Shown here: positions 1-8,655 of the stretch, in pieces | How the letters are laid out: each line of letters begins with the position of its first letter | How positions within the stretch are numbered: the stretch's first letter is position 1 | Source of the DNA: Bacillota bacterium | GTDB lineage: Bacteria > Bacillota > UBA4882 > UBA8346 | Direction of reading: 5' to 3' | DNA length: 56,746 nt | Assembly (NCBI GenBank): GCA_012728785.1 | Contig: JAAYEK010000174.1 | Span: 1-56,746 of the forward strand | The notes under the pieces: generated by a model | The model's database searches: none | What the model saw: only the letters and a program-made list of their open reading frames with translations | Told to the model about the DNA's origin: nothing | Translations under genes and position numbers: made by a program

Positions 1-249
1 CGGGCTCGAAATACCGACATTGCTAATCTTGACATTCACGATCGGGTGAATTTTGCAGCGGTTCATTCTTTTCTTAATGTTGATTCGAAAAAGAAAAATA
101 TCACTTTGGAACTGAAGATCGACACCGCTATATGTCAGGTGATGGAGTACTTTGAAACCTTCTTGGCCAGAATGATGATGTGTCGTCGTGCCGCTACCTT
201 TCTTGATTGTAATTTTAAGATTGAAATTAATGGTAATATAATATTGTGA
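1..249 (+). CDS. Partial hypothetical protein, C-terminal end only
   Basis: An open frame enters from the left edge in frame 1 and stops at 247-249, giving about 82 residues with no start inside the window (a GTG at 46 is internal to the open frame). I do not recognise the family. The segment is rich in hydrophobic and charged residues and contains a run of three Met followed by Cys-Arg-Arg. No partner gene in the same direction follows. It may be the tail of a real gene or a chance open frame; the composition does not settle this. Confidence 0.35.
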   Translation, partial: RARNTDIANLDIHDRVNFAAVHSFLNVDSKKKNITLELKIDTAICQVMEYFETFLARMMMCRRAATFLDCNFKIEINGNIIL

Positions 250-477
250 TTCCTGGATATATTCCCAATTTGTCTAGAAAATTGTTTTTTAACTTCTTAT
301 TAATCTAAAAGGAGTTTAAATGTAACTATCATTTGTTATGATGAACGTGACGGTAGCAATGCTGGTGGAAACACTGAACCGAAAGTCCCCTGAAGTCAAA
401 GGGATTGCTTTTATCAAGCTAGGTTTATCAAAGTAATGATCTAATTTTGTTTTTAATTAAAAGACAGTTCAGATATA
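250..477 (+). other. Unassigned stretch with an RBS-ATG-TAA and a 32-residue ORF
   Basis: A good ribosome binding site (AAAGGAG near 308-314) precedes ATG at 320, but the next codon is TAA. In the same frame a 32-residue ORF resumes at ATG 338 and ends at 436; it has no Shine-Dalgarno of its own. This is either a decayed gene start with a nonsense codon 2, a reinitiation arrangement, or chance. I recognise neither the peptide nor an RNA family here. Confidence 0.2.
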
Positions 478-510
478 AAAACCGGGATAGTATCGACTAA
501 TCCCGGTTTT
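478..510. terminator. Bidirectional intrinsic terminator
   Basis: Stem AAAACCGGGA/TCCCGGTTTT with an inner TAGT/ACTA extension, A-rich on the left and T-rich on the right. It lies downstream of the minus-strand DUF896 gene and would end that transcript as well as any plus-strand transcript from the left edge. Confidence 0.8.
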
Positions 511-543
511 GCTTTTATTCCTTAAGTAACTAAAAAAACATCG

Positions 544-759
544 TCAATGTTTACAACCTTTTTTATGGGGTTCAACTACATTTCCGGCCTCATCTACAAT
601 CTCGATCCGGTCCAAATTCATTTTGAACTGTTCCTTAATCGAGTTTAGATAAATCCGGCGCAAACTGTCCCGTTCAGCCAATTCTTCCGGAGACAACGGT
701 TCCTTTTGGGATTTATGATATAGTTCATTGAGGCGATCAATTACTTTTATTTTCGGCAA
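544..759 (-). CDS. DUF896 (UPF0291) small protein, YnzC-like
   Basis: A 71-residue protein with the DUF896 pattern: a helical N-terminal half (IDRLNELYHKSQ, then LSPEELAERDSLRRIYL) followed by a short hydrophobic strand and a basic tail ending in Cys-Lys-His. The family is widespread in Bacillota; in Bacillus subtilis YnzC sits in the SOS-controlled yneA operon, but its biochemical role is unknown. The gene starts one base after the stop of the glycosyltransferase gene, so the two are almost certainly co-transcribed, and the bidirectional terminator at 478-510 follows. Family assignment is firm and function is open. Confidence 0.85.
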   Translation of the reverse strand: MPKIKVIDRLNELYHKSQKEPLSPEELAERDSLRRIYLNSIKEQFKMNLDRIEIVDEAGNVVEPHKKGCKH

Positions 760-760
760 T

Positions 761-1894
761 TTAAGCCCCTTTCCGGTAGACTTGTTTCAAATACGCGATG
801 ATTTCTCGGGCTGCATTGGGTTTGGCAAGTTTACCAATATTGTCACGTAAAACCGATAACCTTTCCGGTTCTGCCAGCAATCCCTCCAAAGCGCCCCGTG
901 CCTGTTTAGCGCTTTTCACCCGTAAACCGGCGCCGTGTTTAACTAGAAATTCACTATTACTAAATTCCTGTCCGGGTATGGGATATAGAATGATTAAGGG
1001 CAGATCCTTAGCCATCGCTTCGGTTGAAGTCAACCCGCCCGACTTGGAGATCAAAATGTCACTGGCTTCCATTAATTCATCCATATTATTGACAAACCCA
1101 AAAATCTGGATGGTATGGCGGTATTTTTCGGTATAAGCAGTCAATTCGTCATACAGTCCCGAATTATTACCGCAAACCACTAATACTTGCAAAGGATGAT
1201 CGATTTTTTCGATCTCCGCCACCAATTCCTTAATAGGCCCTACTCCAAAACCACCACTGGTAATCAAGAGTGAAAAAAGTCCGGTATCCATCCCCAACTT
1301 CTTTCGAATCTCTTTTTTATCCTGTCTGCAAGTGAACTCGGGACTAATCGGCAAACCGATAGTATGGGCCTTTTCCCGCGCAACTCCTAATTTAACCAAA
1401 CGTGGAATTAAATCTTCATTAGGAGCTATATAAAGATCTACCCCACTGTTCCTCCAAAAAGCATGGGGGTAATAATCTGTAATACAAGTCGCCAAAAATG
1501 ATTTGAATTTCCCTCGTTTTTTTAAGGATGTTATTATTTCATTGGCCAACCAATGGGTAGTGATGATCAAGTCGGGTTTCTCGGTTAGGATATATTTCTC
1601 AAACTCTTTACAATGAATCGAATTGGTGATTCTTCTAAAACATCTGACAATCCGGTCAACTATTCGGATATCGGTTAAATAGTATCCTAACCCGAACAGC
1701 CACGGGCACCGGTTAATCAAAAACAAATAAACCGCCGGATATGACTTTTTAAAAACCGGTCTTGTATAATCTAATACATTGAATAGACTGATCTCCGCCT
1801 CGGAAAAAACTTCTTCCGCCGCCTTATAGAGGGCTTCCGCCGCTCTCCGATGGCCTGAGCCCGCGTCGGTGTAAATAATATTGATTTTTATCAG
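761..1894 (-). CDS. MGDG synthase / processive diacylglycerol glucosyltransferase family (UgtP/MurG-like)
   Basis: Family GT28-type glycosyltransferase expected to add sugar from a UDP-sugar to diacylglycerol at the cytoplasmic face of the membrane. The N-terminal MGDG-synthase domain carries the DAGSGHRRAAEAL motif, and the C-terminal half has the nucleotide-sugar signatures GGFGVGPIKEL, GFVNNMDELM and SKSGGLTSTEAMA. The frame is uninterrupted from 1894 but has no ATG, GTG or TTG upstream of TTG 1726, which would remove the DAGSGH motif. A ribosome site (AGAGAGGA) lies 9 bases before CTG at 1894, so I take CTG as the start; ATA three bases on is the alternative. This gives 377 residues, normal for the family. 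It is followed immediately by the DUF896 gene. The lipid and sugar specificity cannot be read from sequence. Confidence 0.83.
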   Translation of the reverse strand: MIKINIIYTDAGSGHRRAAEALYKAAEEVFSEAEISLFNVLDYTRPVFKKSYPAVYLFLINRCPWLFGLGYYLTDIRIVDRIVRCFRRITNSIHCKEFEKYILTEKPDLIITTHWLANEIITSLKKRGKFKSFLATCITDYYPHAFWRNSGVDLYIAPNEDLIPRLVKLGVAREKAHTIGLPISPEFTCRQDKKEIRKKLGMDTGLFSLLITSGGFGVGPIKELVAEIEKIDHPLQVLVVCGNNSGLYDELTAYTEKYRHTIQIFGFVNNMDELMEASDILISKSGGLTSTEAMAKDLPLIILYPIPGQEFSNSEFLVKHGAGLRVKSAKQARGALEGLLAEPERLSVLRDNIGKLAKPNAAREIIAYLKQVYRKGA

Positions 1895-1988
1895 AAAAAT
1901 CAGTCCTCTCTTCTTATTTACCTTTAAATACCGATTCCTTCTCCATTAATTATAATTTTTTTTGAGTAGTTCGTCAATTTTACTTTGA

Positions 1989-2486
1989 TTAGGTGTTTTT
2001 TCCAAAATTAATATCTTTAATTAGTCTTCTTTCAATACTTAAATTGTTCTTTTCCATAACTAAAACTAAATAACCGGCTTCCTTTGTAAAATAATTGCAG
2101 ACCGAACCCGGATTAAGCAATCGGACCCCTTTCAGAATACTATCATGAAACCGGTGAGTGTGTCCGAAAAAAACCAAGGCCGCTTTTTCAATACGGGCCT
2201 GCCCTACCAATATGGACAAATCGTGACCTACATCAAATAAATGTCCATGTGTGAATAAACAACGTCGCTTACCAATTTTTAACACTAATGAAGTCGGAAA
2301 TTGCCCTTTGAGATCATTGTTACCTTCCACCCCATCCACATTGAAGCCAACTAGCCTTCGAAGCCTTAATGAGTCCTCAATTCCGTCCCCCAAATGAAAT
2401 AATAAGTCAAATGGCTCCTCCTGCTTCACAATTCGCTTCAATACTCCTATATTTCCATGGCTGTCACTAACGATTACTACTTTCAT
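1989..2486 (-). CDS. YfcE/MJ0936-type metallophosphoesterase
   Basis: A 165-residue calcineurin-like phosphodiesterase of the small YfcE/MJ0936 group, which hydrolyses phosphodiesters with two divalent metals. All metal-ligand motifs are visible: SDSHGN near the N-terminus, HLGDG, GNND, THGH and the terminal GHTHR. I chose ATG 2486, 9-10 bases after an AGGGG ribosome site, over the TTG at 2495, because it starts directly at MKVVIVSDSHGN. It stands alone, about 95 bp from the start of the glycosyltransferase gene and divergent from the DUF4015 gene. In many Bacillota this family sits next to rph/rdgB; that context is absent here. The physiological substrate is unknown. Confidence 0.88.
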   Translation of the reverse strand: MKVVIVSDSHGNIGVLKRIVKQEEPFDLLFHLGDGIEDSLRLRRLVGFNVDGVEGNNDLKGQFPTSLVLKIGKRRCLFTHGHLFDVGHDLSILVGQARIEKAALVFFGHTHRFHDSILKGVRLLNPGSVCNYFTKEAGYLVLVMEKNNLSIERRLIKDINFGKNT

Positions 2487-2642
2487 TTGTAACAAACCCC
2501 TGTGATTTGTTCTACGTTAATTTAGGATAGGTTTATTCCCTTATTAAAAGTTAGTCTTTTTCCTGGGTTTTACTAATAATTTTCTAAAGGTGAAACCTCT
2601 TCCAGCAGCGAAAACATCCCCCATCGAAGCGAGGTGGAGCAG

Positions 2643-3809
2643 ATGAAACTTAGAAAATGGATCCTTTTTCAATTATCCCTATTTTTACTTAGCGTCATTA
2701 TTCCTTTCCCCCAATTTTCCACAGAGGCAGTAATTAGTTCCCAAACTGTTTTTAGTCCTAATGAATTAATCATCCTTCCCAAGCCTAATCCTCCGGCTAA
2801 TCAATCCAGTTTTGGCAAAGTGGTTAAACTGGATTGGCCAAAACCTGAAGAAATTAAAGGAATCTATGCCACCGGTTGGATGGCCGGCTCTGCCAAATGG
2901 TTTCCCCGAATGGTCCAGTTCATCAATGAAACCGAATTTAACGCAATCGTAATTGATGTTAAGGATGATTGTGGGACCCTTAGTTATCATTCTCAGGTTG
3001 GTTTAGTCAACGAAATTGGGGCCGTAGAGAATAAAATAAATGACCCAAAAGCCATGATTGAAACTTTACGGGAGAACCAGATCTTTCCCATCGCTCGAAT
3101 TGTAGTATTCAAAGATCCTTTCCTGGCCAAGAAAAAAACCGAGTGGGCCGTTAAAGATATTAATGGGGGCCCATGGAAAGACCGCAAAGGTTTATATTGG
3201 GTTGACCCTTATAACCAAGAGCTTTGGGACTATATCGTCAACATCGCCGAAGAAGCGATTGCGATCGGTTTTCAAGAGATCCAGTTCGATTATGTCCGTT
3301 TCACCAGCGACGGTGATGTCAAACGGTGTGTCTACCCCTTCAATAACGGAGAATCCCGAGAAGATACTATTCAAAATTTCTTGAGATATGCCCGTACGAA
3401 ACTTCAAGCTTATCAAATACCTATTTCCGCCGATATATTTGGACTAACCACCAGCGTCCCCGATGATCAAGGAATCGGACAACAATTTGAAAAAATTATC
3501 AGTAACGTTGATATAGTCTGCCCGATGGTATACCCTTCTCATTACGCCAGTGGTACTTATGGTCTTAAAAACCCAAACCGGCAACCCTATGAAACTGTAC
3601 TTAAAGGTGTCACCGACGCTAAAAAAAGGATGGACAAAGCAGGTAATACTTCGACAACCCTTCGGCCTTGGCTTCAGGACTTCAACCTCGGTCATAATTA
3701 CGGCCGCAATGAAATCCAAGCTCAAATCAGAGCCGTTCAAGACTCCGGTGTTAAAGAATGGATCTTTTGGAATCCAAGCTGCCGTTATGACAAAGAAAAG
3801 TATAATTAA
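2643..3809 (+). CDS. Secreted DUF4015 putative glycoside hydrolase (paralogue 1)
   Basis: A 388-residue exported protein with a hydrophobic N-terminal signal segment (residues about 5-25) and a DUF4015/COG1306 domain from about residue 75 to the end, predicted to be a TIM barrel related to glycoside hydrolases. Conserved blocks include VIDVKDDCG, QFDYVRFTSDG, CPMVYPSHYA, RPWLQDF and EWIFWNP; acidic residues in the second block are candidate catalytic groups. ATG 2643 is chosen because GAGGTGG lies 5 bases before it; the GTG at 2634 overlaps that site. A second copy is at 25441-26757. One of the few plus-strand genes here. Substrate unknown; a cell-wall or capsule glycan is a guess. Confidence 0.82.
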   Translation: MKLRKWILFQLSLFLLSVIIPFPQFSTEAVISSQTVFSPNELIILPKPNPPANQSSFGKVVKLDWPKPEEIKGIYATGWMAGSAKWFPRMVQFINETEFNAIVIDVKDDCGTLSYHSQVGLVNEIGAVENKINDPKAMIETLRENQIFPIARIVVFKDPFLAKKKTEWAVKDINGGPWKDRKGLYWVDPYNQELWDYIVNIAEEAIAIGFQEIQFDYVRFTSDGDVKRCVYPFNNGESREDTIQNFLRYARTKLQAYQIPISADIFGLTTSVPDDQGIGQQFEKIISNVDIVCPMVYPSHYASGTYGLKNPNRQPYETVLKGVTDAKKRMDKAGNTSTTLRPWLQDFNLGHNYGRNEIQAQIRAVQDSGVKEWIFWNPSCRYDKEKYN

Positions 3810-3877
3810 TCATTAATTCTACTGCTAGAAATTATTTCAGCAATGGGCTTTAATTAGAATCATAACTAAACTTATTA

Positions 3878-3907
3878 AAAAGGGACCGGATAAAACCTGT
3901 CCCTTTT
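3878..3907. terminator. Bidirectional intrinsic terminator between convergent genes
   Basis: Perfect stem AAAAGGGAC / GTCCCTTTT with A- and T-tracts on either side, between the plus-strand DUF4015 gene and the minus-strand GntR gene, serving both. Confidence 0.85.
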
Positions 3908-3909
3908 AT

Positions 3910-4590
3910 TTACAAAAACTGCCTCGAGCTTTCGAAAGACCGGACTACATGTTCCTTGGCCCGTAATAAATCACGATCTACTAAGGCTTCATATAAAGCG
4001 CGATGGTTTTCTAAAACTTGCTCGGGACCGATCTTTTTCAAGGTCTTTTCAATGGGATATGCATACAACTGCATAATTAACCGGCTAATCCTGATAAAAG
4101 AAGAATTATTTGAAATTTGTAATAATTTAAGATGAAACCGCAAATCCAAGTCAGCCAATAACTCTAGGTTGCCACCGGGAATACTTTTTTCAAATTCTTC
4201 CAATTCGGCGGCAAGCAGTTTAAAATCATCAGCGGTCGCCTTTTTAATCACCAACTCAATCGCGTCAACCTCCAATAATACTCTGAGCTCAAATAAATCG
4301 TCTTTTGAGCCTTTCTCGATGATCAGATTAAAGACCAACGGGTTTAACATCAATTGTGAACCTTCGGTGGCTATAAAAGTACCCCCTCGTTTTCTGGCAT
4401 TTAAAACGCCGAGACCGCTAAGGGTCTTTAATGCTTCTCGAAGGGATGTCCGACTAACTCCAAGCTGTAAGGCCAATTCCGGTTCAGGGGGCAAGCGATC
4501 ACCCGGTTTTAGGTCACCTTTAATTAACGACTGGGTAATCTTCTCAATAATTTGCTGCACTACTGTGGTAGCTTGTATCGGCTGAAACAA
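3910..4590 (-). CDS. GntR/FadR-family transcriptional regulator (FCD domain)
   Basis: A 226-residue regulator. An N-terminal winged helix (residues about 8-75) carries the typical GDRLPPEPELALQLGVSR recognition region, followed by a helical FCD ligand-binding domain with the metal/ligand residues spread over RVLLEVDAIEL, DLRFHLKL and ENHRALYEAL. FCD regulators usually sense small organic acids. It starts at TTG 4590, four bases after GAGGTGA, only 15 bp downstream of the secreted subunit gene on the same strand, so it is probably in the same transcript as that fibre component. It may regulate the surface locus or itself; no operator can be assigned. Confidence 0.88.
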   Translation of the reverse strand: MFQPIQATTVVQQIIEKITQSLIKGDLKPGDRLPPEPELALQLGVSRTSLREALKTLSGLGVLNARKRGGTFIATEGSQLMLNPLVFNLIIEKGSKDDLFELRVLLEVDAIELVIKKATADDFKLLAAELEEFEKSIPGGNLELLADLDLRFHLKLLQISNNSSFIRISRLIMQLYAYPIEKTLKKIGPEQVLENHRALYEALVDRDLLRAKEHVVRSFESSRQFL

Positions 4591-4605
4591 AATATCACCT
4601 CAAAT

Positions 4606-5151
4606 TTATCTCCATGGAAAATTAAACCAACGAATATCAAATTCGATTCTTACGGTATACAGCCCAGCGGGCAAGCTTTGGCCGGGTTCGGAATAAAGAC
4701 GGTAAGTTATGGTCTCTTTATTTTGATTCTTATAATAATCAAAATAGGAATTGACCTTTACCCATTGTTGGGAAAACTGCTGAAAATTCCGACCATCTTT
4801 TGACCAATGCAATTGAGAAATGGGTATTTGATTTTCGGAACTCATGGAATCTTTTAAATAAGCGTCTGTCGCTCTAATCCCCAAATGCCAGGGCAACTTC
4901 AATCTGATAAAATCCTCTAAACCGAGTAAATGTTGGGAAACAACCGTTACTTCTTGATTTGCGGAATAATATTCTTCCGGTTCCTCCGCGTCCACTACAG
5001 TAAAAGAAATATTGGAGGGAGTCACATTGATCCTTAAAAAGGGACCTAATGCATAGACAGGCGTATCAGAAACCGCTCCCCAACCGATGGTTAACATTCC
5101 GATAATCAATAAAGGAATCCTAAGATTCTTAAAAAAAGTTCTTTTTTTCAT
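4606..5151 (-). CDS. Secreted beta-sandwich protein, candidate fibre subunit A
   Basis: A 181-residue exported protein with signal peptide (residues about 1-36, basic N-terminus then a hydrophobic run ending VYALG). The mature part begins with alternating hydrophobic residues (PFLRINVTPSNISFTVV) and ends with GLYTVRIEFDIRWF, a final-strand pattern shared with the two other small secreted proteins at 8188-8607 and 9619-10098. I recognise no named domain. ATG 5151 follows AAAGGAAG at good spacing; longer starts lack one. It is divergent from the usher-like gene (56 bp between starts), and the GntR gene follows 15 bp behind. Subunit or adhesin of the fibre system is inference from context. Confidence 0.6.
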   Translation of the reverse strand: MKKRTFFKNLRIPLLIIGMLTIGWGAVSDTPVYALGPFLRINVTPSNISFTVVDAEEPEEYYSANQEVTVVSQHLLGLEDFIRLKLPWHLGIRATDAYLKDSMSSENQIPISQLHWSKDGRNFQQFSQQWVKVNSYFDYYKNQNKETITYRLYSEPGQSLPAGLYTVRIEFDIRWFNFPWR

Positions 5152-5207
5152 TTTTACTTCCTTTAACAAAAAGGATTTTGATAGTTCTGCTAGAATTAAT
5201 TAGGGTT

Positions 5208-8132
5208 ATGAAGTACTATTTTAAATGCTTTCCTTCTATTATTTCGCTAATATTTATCATTTTCCTCCTTTTGTCAAACAGTTACTCGGTATTAGCCGGT
5301 GAAACTGTCTTGAATACTGCTCTCTCTGTAACTGTGCCGGAAGAACAATCTGGAAATCCAGGCGATTTTTTAACTTATGTCTTGTCTTTTGAAAACCGGT
5401 CCAATTCTCCCATAGACTTACAAATCGAATACTTGACCGAACCGGAATGGAATATCATCGGGGATAGTATGGTTACTGTTCCAGCCAATACTAAAAACTA
5501 TTTTTTCCCCCTTACAATAATGATCCCTCAAAATGCGCCGGCAGATTTTAAAAAAGCAATTGGGGTCAGATTTAAAATCTACGGCGAAGCTTTTACCTTA
5601 CCCATAGTTAATATTCCCATTTTTGTTAATCCGGTATCCACCATTAATATTACTACTCCTGCCTCTCAAAACGGACTTAACGGTTCCACCGTCGAATATC
5701 GCATTGTCGTTACCAACTCCGGTAATACTACAGAACGCCTCGCCATCAAGAGCTCATCAGAAAATGAATGGCTTTTGGAAGTTGAACCTGCTGCCTTTGA
5801 GATTAATCCCAATGAATCTAGGCAAATCTTGGTGAAGCACCAAATACCGGGTTACTCGGAAACGGATTACGATCAGATTAAACTTATATTCTCCTGGGGT
5901 AACCAGCAAAAGGTGGTTCTGCTTACAACCGGTGTAGTTGATCAATATGATAAAATGGCCGACCGTTATTATGTTTGGCAAGGACAGGCATCCTTATCCC
6001 ACCCTAACATTTTGGAACCGGATCTAACCGATCCTAACCTCTCCTTCTCCTTAAGTGGAGATTGGAAGTCGGGCAGTGATTATCAATTTTATTTTTCCGA
6101 TCTGCTTAACGATCTTAACCGGCGTTATTTTTCCCATATTAAAACCGATCACTGGGATGTTAAGGCCGGAGATTTTTCTCTTCCCTGGCAAGGGTTGATC
6201 ACTCCCAAAAACTCTCTTGGCAATTTAAGAGTTGCTCATACTGATGGCGACCGCTCTTATGGTGTCTATACCTGGGAACCGTTGGAAAAAGACGGTGAAC
6301 GGACCTTTGGTTTAGAAGCCTTCTTTAATGAAAATTCCCGGCTTAGTCTCCTCAATGAAACAACCGGGCGATTCGACCAAAATGTTTTAGAATGGGACTA
6401 CCGATCAGACTTAACGTCTGGACTAAGATGGTCCAACTCCCTCGCCTATAATATCGCGGATTCCCACAGCTATGCTTATGGTTTCGGGATTGATCGTTTC
6501 AAAGGAAACTGGTATTTTACCTCCAATTTTGAGGCTTTAAATGAAATTAGCGACTATCTTGACAAAAAAAGATTGCAACTAACTATATATCAGCCTTTTT
6601 CCAATGATTCCATGACCATTTACAATCACTTTATTTATGAAAGCAGAACTCTTGCAGAACTTAATCCCGATCATTCAACGAATATCAAAGATTACGATGA
6701 TTACAGTCTGGAAACCCTTTTTTACTGGCCTTTCGGATTAAACCTTCGTTTTTCATTTCAATACCAATTAGCCGATGGCTCCTTTTCTAAAAATAACGCT
6801 TCACTCTTTATCGAAGATGCCTTTGAAATTGATCGTTTTCGTCATGAGTGGTGGTTAAGCCATTCCATGGATCATTCCGCTGATGACGTGGACTCGGATT
6901 ATTCCAAATTGAACTGGGAAACCGAATATGCCTTAAATAAAAATCAAGATTTAATCATCAACCCTCAACTCATTTCGAACTCAGCCTCGTCTGAAAACGA
7001 GTCGAAACTGGGATTTGGTTATCAACAACGGTTATTCCATAATAGCCTTGAATGGAAGTCTTTATTGTTTCATCATTTCTCTTCTGAAACCGAATACAGC
7101 CTTAAATGTTCCCTTGATTGGCGTATCTATCAATATCTTCTTTCATTGGAGTATATCGGAATTCAAGACAATTCCGACTATCATACCGATACTTTCAGTC
7201 TCGCAATTCGCAAAAAATTTTCGATTCCAATACCGAAACCTTTGGGGACGGTTGAAGGAATCGCTTTCCTCGACCGAAACCAAAACGGTGTTTTGGATGA
7301 TGACGAGCATCCGCTTCGCAGGGCGATCATGATTCTGGATGGTTCCACGACTTTTGAAACGGATGAAAACGGTTATTATGCTCTTCATGGGCTAACCCCA
7401 GGCGAACACCAAATCTCTCTTAATTCATTATACGAAGTGATTTATCTACCTCATACTCCGGTTACATTAGTGACTGTGAAACAATACCAAACTGTTAGAT
7501 TGGACCTGCCTTTTATTCGCTCCCAAAACATTACCGGTATTCTATATTTTGATCAAAACAAAAATGGAACTAAGGAACCGGACGAACCTAACTTAGCAGG
7601 TATTCCTATCAATTTAACCAATTCCGAAACCGGCGAGACCTTCCAAACCTATTCCAATTATGACGGGCAGTTTATCTTTTATCAACTTGCACCTGGTTCT
7701 TATGAATTTAGCTTTGACGATAACTTACTTCCCGATAACCTGCAAGGACCGTTGAAAACTGATTCCCTAGTCATTGATGCTAAAAATCAGGAGGACATAG
7801 CACTGCTAAACTTTGGTTTGCTGCCTTTTGAAAGACCTATTGAAATTGTTAAAGAAGAGGCTCAACTATTACTAATCTTGGAAAAAGAATTAATTAAAGC
7901 CGGTGAATCATTATTGATCACCATTGAATCCGGAGTCACTTTGAAAAGTTTGGAACTTCAATTGCCAACCGGCCAAAATGTTTTATTCGAAACCAAGAAC
8001 CAAAAGACCTGGAACTATCGGTGGCAAACACCAGTTAATATAAGAGCAGGTCAAGTCAAAATCAAATGTAGTGGTATAGACCTGGAAGGCACTGTCCATC
8101 AAGAAGAGCTCTTACTGGTAATAATAAAATAA
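5208..8132 (+). CDS. Usher-like outer-membrane assembly protein candidate (NEW3, beta-barrel-like middle, SdrD-B repeats)
   Basis: A 974-residue exported protein. Order: signal peptide (about 1-31); two Ig-like NEW3-type domains (about 35-255); about 430 residues of short aromatic-rich alternating strands that look like a transmembrane beta-barrel and include VKAGDFSLPWQGL; two SdrD-B/Cna-B-like repeats (about 690-860) with calcium-loop motifs DRNQNGVLDDDE and DQNKNGTKEPDE; and a last Ig-like domain to the end. A central barrel flanked by periplasmic Ig-like domains resembles the plan of fimbrial ushers, but I see no clear classical usher signature. Beside it are a chaperone-like gene and three small secreted proteins. 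ATG 5208 puts the signal peptide at the N-terminus; TTG 5178 is possible but too close to AAGGA. Function is inference; outer-membrane location would need a diderm cell. Confidence 0.55.
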   Translation: MKYYFKCFPSIISLIFIIFLLLSNSYSVLAGETVLNTALSVTVPEEQSGNPGDFLTYVLSFENRSNSPIDLQIEYLTEPEWNIIGDSMVTVPANTKNYFFPLTIMIPQNAPADFKKAIGVRFKIYGEAFTLPIVNIPIFVNPVSTINITTPASQNGLNGSTVEYRIVVTNSGNTTERLAIKSSSENEWLLEVEPAAFEINPNESRQILVKHQIPGYSETDYDQIKLIFSWGNQQKVVLLTTGVVDQYDKMADRYYVWQGQASLSHPNILEPDLTDPNLSFSLSGDWKSGSDYQFYFSDLLNDLNRRYFSHIKTDHWDVKAGDFSLPWQGLITPKNSLGNLRVAHTDGDRSYGVYTWEPLEKDGERTFGLEAFFNENSRLSLLNETTGRFDQNVLEWDYRSDLTSGLRWSNSLAYNIADSHSYAYGFGIDRFKGNWYFTSNFEALNEISDYLDKKRLQLTIYQPFSNDSMTIYNHFIYESRTLAELNPDHSTNIKDYDDYSLETLFYWPFGLNLRFSFQYQLADGSFSKNNASLFIEDAFEIDRFRHEWWLSHSMDHSADDVDSDYSKLNWETEYALNKNQDLIINPQLISNSASSENESKLGFGYQQRLFHNSLEWKSLLFHHFSSETEYSLKCSLDWRIYQYLLSLEYIGIQDNSDYHTDTFSLAIRKKFSIPIPKPLGTVEGIAFLDRNQNGVLDDDEHPLRRAIMILDGSTTFETDENGYYALHGLTPGEHQISLNSLYEVIYLPHTPVTLVTVKQYQTVRLDLPFIRSQNITGILYFDQNKNGTKEPDEPNLAGIPINLTNSETGETFQTYSNYDGQFIFYQLAPGSYEFSFDDNLLPDNLQGPLKTDSLVIDAKNQEDIALLNFGLLPFERPIEIVKEEAQLLLILEKELIKAGESLLITIESGVTLKSLELQLPTGQNVLFETKNQKTWNYRWQTPVNIRAGQVKIKCSGIDLEGTVHQEELLLVIIK

Positions 8133-8155
8133 AAAACCCTCCACAAAAGAGAGGG
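8131..8155 (-). terminator. Intrinsic terminator of subunit gene 8188-8607
   Basis: On the minus strand CCCTC-loop-GAGGG followed by TTTTTTATTTTATT. It abuts the stop of the convergent plus-strand usher-like gene. Confidence 0.8.
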
Positions 8156-8187
8156 CATCCAAAGAGGAAGTTTAGGTTCATTATGTT

Positions 8188-8607
8188 TTATTCACTAAAT
8201 AACAACTGATATCCGAGGTTAACCGATCCTTCGGAAACTCCCCTTACTTTAATATAAAAACGATAATTGCGCCAATCCGACTTGGCTCCGGTTATCATGG
8301 TTTCTCCCATTTGCGATCCAAAACCATGCCAAGCCCGGTTATCAATAGACCATTCCAGCTCTGGGTTGTTACTATAAGGAATCGCTACAAATCTCCATTT
8401 TCGACTGGAATTACTAAAAATCGTAACATCAACTATTTGAATCAGATCGGAACCGTTTCTTAGAGTAGACTGATTTTCTAGGTGATACCTACCGATTTCG
8501 GCTACCCGAATCGTTACGTCATTAGAGGTTCTCCCCCAAACAACCGTATTGAAGCCTAGGATTAAAATTAAAACTAATGCCCACCAAATTATCCTTTTAG
8601 ATAACAT
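8188..8607 (-). CDS. Secreted beta-sandwich protein, candidate fibre subunit B
   Basis: A 139-residue exported protein with a signal peptide (about 1-24, ending VVWGR) and a mature domain that begins with alternating hydrophobics (NDVTIRVAEIGRYHL) and ends GSVNLGYQLLFSE, the same overall plan as subunits A and C. No named domain recognised. I take ATG 8607, after AAGGTGTGAGGG; the longer ATG-containing frame to 8676 runs through the riboswitch aptamer and must be discarded. It has its own promoter (8762-8790), a class-I c-di-GMP aptamer (8656-8736) and its own terminator (8131-8155), so it is a monocistronic, c-di-GMP-controlled gene. The fibre-subunit role is inferred from neighbours. Confidence 0.65.
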   Translation of the reverse strand: MLSKRIIWWALVLILILGFNTVVWGRTSNDVTIRVAEIGRYHLENQSTLRNGSDLIQIVDVTIFSNSSRKWRFVAIPYSNNPELEWSIDNRAWHGFGSQMGETMITGAKSDWRNYRFYIKVRGVSEGSVNLGYQLLFSE

Positions 8608-8655
8608 AGCCCTCACACCTTTACGTAGGGGGCTACCAAAAATAAAACAACCCAT

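Noticed and set aside
1-250. Transposase fragment
   Set aside because: I could not match the open frame to any transposase motif and see no terminal inverted repeats.
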